DNA of 42,071 nucleotides, taken from an uncultured Acidimicrobiales bacterium. GTDB lineage: Bacteria > Actinomycetota > Acidimicrobiia > Acidimicrobiales > SZUA-35. The stretch lies in the NCBI GenBank assembly GCA_937922785.1, contig CALAJQ010000028.1, positions 1 to 42,071 on the forward strand, written 5' to 3'. This document shows positions 41,501 to 42,071 of the stretch, piece after piece. A program made the translations under genes and the position numbers. The notes under the pieces were generated by a model that saw nothing but the letters and a program-made list of their open reading frames with translations, had not been told where the DNA came from and did not search any database. The first letter of the stretch is position 1, and each line of letters starts with the position of its first letter.

Positions 41501-42071
41501 GTTCCGGGACAGGTGTTTGAACTTGCCGTAGCAGACTCCAGGTCTGTGCCGAATGTTGCGCTGAGGTCGTCGTCGATTGTGACGTTGCTAAGGGTGACGT
41601 CACCAGTGTTGATCACTGTCATCTCATAGGTCACGGTGTAAGTGCCGTCTTGGTTGTTTGTTGGCCCGCTGGCGAGGCGCTTGGCGAAGTCGAGCGATGG
41701 GGCAGCCTCGAACGAGGTTGAAGCTGCGTCGGCTGCGGTTACCTCGACATCGGCAGGAGAGTCTGCGGCAACAGTTGCATTGTTTGTGAACGTGAACGGC
41801 GCCACTGCCGAGCTCGGAGCCACAACCGTCTCAAGCTCCAGTTCGCAGGACTCGCCGGTTCCAGCTGGGTCCGAAGCCTGCAAGGCAACTCCGCTACAGG
41901 TATCTGAAATCGGCGTGGCTGACACGAGGCCGCTGCCGAAGGTGGCGTTGAGGTCGTCGTTGATTGTGATGTTGTTGAGGGTGACGTCGCCGGTGTTTGT
42001 TGCGGTGAGGAGGTAGGTGAGGTTGTAGGTGCCGTCGCCGTTGTTGGTTGGGCCGTTGGTGATTGTTTTGG
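38542..42071 (-). CDS. Repeat-rich DUF11-like surface protein with LAFTG and C-terminal membrane anchor (5' end outside window)
   Basis: The frame is open to the right window edge, so more than 1170 residues are present and the N-terminus is missing. The protein consists of about eight beta-rich repeats of roughly 110-130 residues. Each starts near GP-T-NN-DGTY and contains TNTGDVTL, IDDDL, TFG and SCEL; this resembles DUF11/isopeptide-type stalk domains. Three C-terminal repeats are more diverged and carry DPD-DP-DN-TPT segments, plausibly calcium-binding. The end has LAFTG (38659-38673), a hydrophobic segment (LLGYGLSAILMGLGIVLLMG) and the acidic tail EREDDETDSIVPA. It is probably exported and wall- or membrane-anchored as an adhesin or stalk. 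Codons in the outermost repeat differ strongly from the rest. Confidence 0.88.
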   Translation of the reverse strand, partial: KTITNGPTNNGDGTYNLTYLLTATNTGDVTLNNITINDDLNATFGSGLVSATPISDTCSGVALQASDPAGTGESCELELETVVAPSSAVAPFTFTNNATVAADSPADVEVTAADAASTSFEAAPSLDFAKRLASGPTNNQDGTYTVTYEMTVINTGDVTLSNVTIDDDLSATFGTDLESATASSNTCPGTTLEPSTPPGAGDSCELVLEAIVRPGADDVNVTTYTNTATVLADAPSEQLTASDQASVSFNETPGIDVVKAITSGPTNNFDGTYTVVYEMVATNTGNVTLSSVVIDDDLDTTFGSDLVSFAVLSNSCAGTVLVASDPVGSGESCELVLEAVVNPGADDINVTAYRNDALATADSPAGVQVSATDSTSVVFQHAPAIDLIKTIIAGPENNQDGTYSLTYEIIATNTGDVNLASVEVADDLALTFGTDLVSAVAITNTCSSATLAPSTPAGSGDQCELLLEVLVNPGPDDVNVTSYRNEAEVTADSPYGTSYSATDDAEVTFVESPAMEFSKSVSSGPTSNGDGTYLVSYRMVVTNTGDVALSNVVIDDDLEATFDDALVSSQASTNTCAAAELAATGSTDETSCELILDVVIAPGSNIDPFVFSNNALASSTSPAGVQLNELDSADASFVQNPQLSVTKDVVEPPGAVSLGDGSYLITYRTVVSNTGDVVVNDVQLTDDLAATFGGAVSWQLNSASVVEGACTSAANRPYDGQANVGLLEGTDSLAAGESCIVEIFVTVTPGAELGPYSNSSTGSGTSPSGIVVDVSNDGTVADPDGDGPQNDSTPTTIWFTEGPQLSVTKQVLENPGIVAAGDGTYQLTYEIAVANSGDVQLDNLQIDDDFNQTFAEVESWSIESVTVASGSCTALDAQTLGDTGAAGLLEGNDSLGTGESCTIRVGVGVTPGAKLGPHENSAVASGRSPGSELVSDVSQNGQDPDPDRNNDPTDNSQPTPVQFPIEPVLALAKDLASAPSKIAGSQYQVSYRLVVSNEGDAAIAQLQIRDDLAATFSSAERGWEFVSAATESGACTVSPSYDGQATTALLTGTDTLDINSSCQVLIVATVDVGVGGGTFANSAVATGSTPNGFSISDTSQSGAVADPDNNGDPTDNNTPTTVTLAGAQPPPVLAFTGGDSMHLLGYGLSAILMGLGIVLLMGEREDDETDSIVPA

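Noticed and set aside
41923-41925. GTG at 41925 as the start of the surface protein
   Set aside because: It lies in the middle of a repeat, and the frame stays open with clear repeat sequence to the window edge.
1-42071. tRNA, rRNA, insertion sequences or transposases
   Set aside because: I saw no cloverleaf, rRNA segment, transposase motif or terminal inverted repeats with target duplications while reading the window; a covariance-model scan was not possible.

Overview
The window looks like part of an actinobacterial chromosome, most likely an Acidimicrobiia-type lineage. That placement is inferred from family resemblance and gene layout, not from a search. It holds nearly the whole translation 'super-operon' on the + strand, moderately GC-rich, with many genes coupled by one-base TAATG or four-base ATGA overlaps. 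It also holds an inserted sensor/efflux block, amino-sugar and cofactor genes, a tRNA t6A cluster and the start of a giant surface-protein gene.

Layout. 2-561: end of tuf, then rpsJ (tail of the str operon). 636-2231: an intrinsic terminator, an ArfA/OmpATb-like BON+OmpA envelope gene, then a 220-base structured leader. 2232-13620: rplC-rplD-rplW-rplB-rpsS-rplV-rpsC-rplP-rpmC-rpsQ-rplN-rplX-rplE-rpsZ-rpsH-rplF-rplR-rpsE-rpmD-rplO-secY-adk. 13623-20718: a block between adk and infA that contains a leftward two-component system, a repeat-bearing divergent spacer, and a rightward lipoprotein / MacA-like adaptor / ABC ATPase / FtsX-type permease set. The map gene often found at this point is absent. 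20779-25736: infA (apparent CTG start behind a strong promoter), rpmJ, rpsM, rpsK, rpsD, rpoA, rplQ, truA, rplM, rpsI. 25740-32943: glmM, a 1144-residue GlmS-like protein, acpS, an unknown protein, an SRPBCC protein and a P1-family peptidase. 33044-34851: a C45-type acyltransferase/hydrolase and a GNAT enzyme. 34852-35766 (minus): a threonine dehydratase-like enzyme. 35811-38465: tsaE-tsaB-rimI-tsaD. 38542-42071 (minus, runs off the window): a repeat-rich DUF11-like surface protein ending in LAFTG and a membrane segment.

How the genes work together. The ribosomal block makes ribosomes and the Sec translocon. RpoA and adenylate kinase sit in their customary places. GlmM and the GlmS-like protein feed UDP-GlcNAc precursor synthesis, and AcpS activates acyl carrier protein. 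TsaE/TsaB/TsaD make t6A37 in tRNA, and RimI acetylates protein N-termini. The sensor kinase, regulator, acidic lipoprotein and MacAB-like transporter plausibly form one envelope-stress or efflux unit.

Most unusual points: an ArfA-like gene wedged between rpsJ and rplC; ribosomal protein L22 fused to a small C-terminal domain; a CTG start for infA; tandem repeats built on the last codons plus stop of three separate genes; a 60-base repeat with a diverged copy in front of truA; an oversized GlmS-like protein; and strongly keto-biased coding DNA at both window edges.
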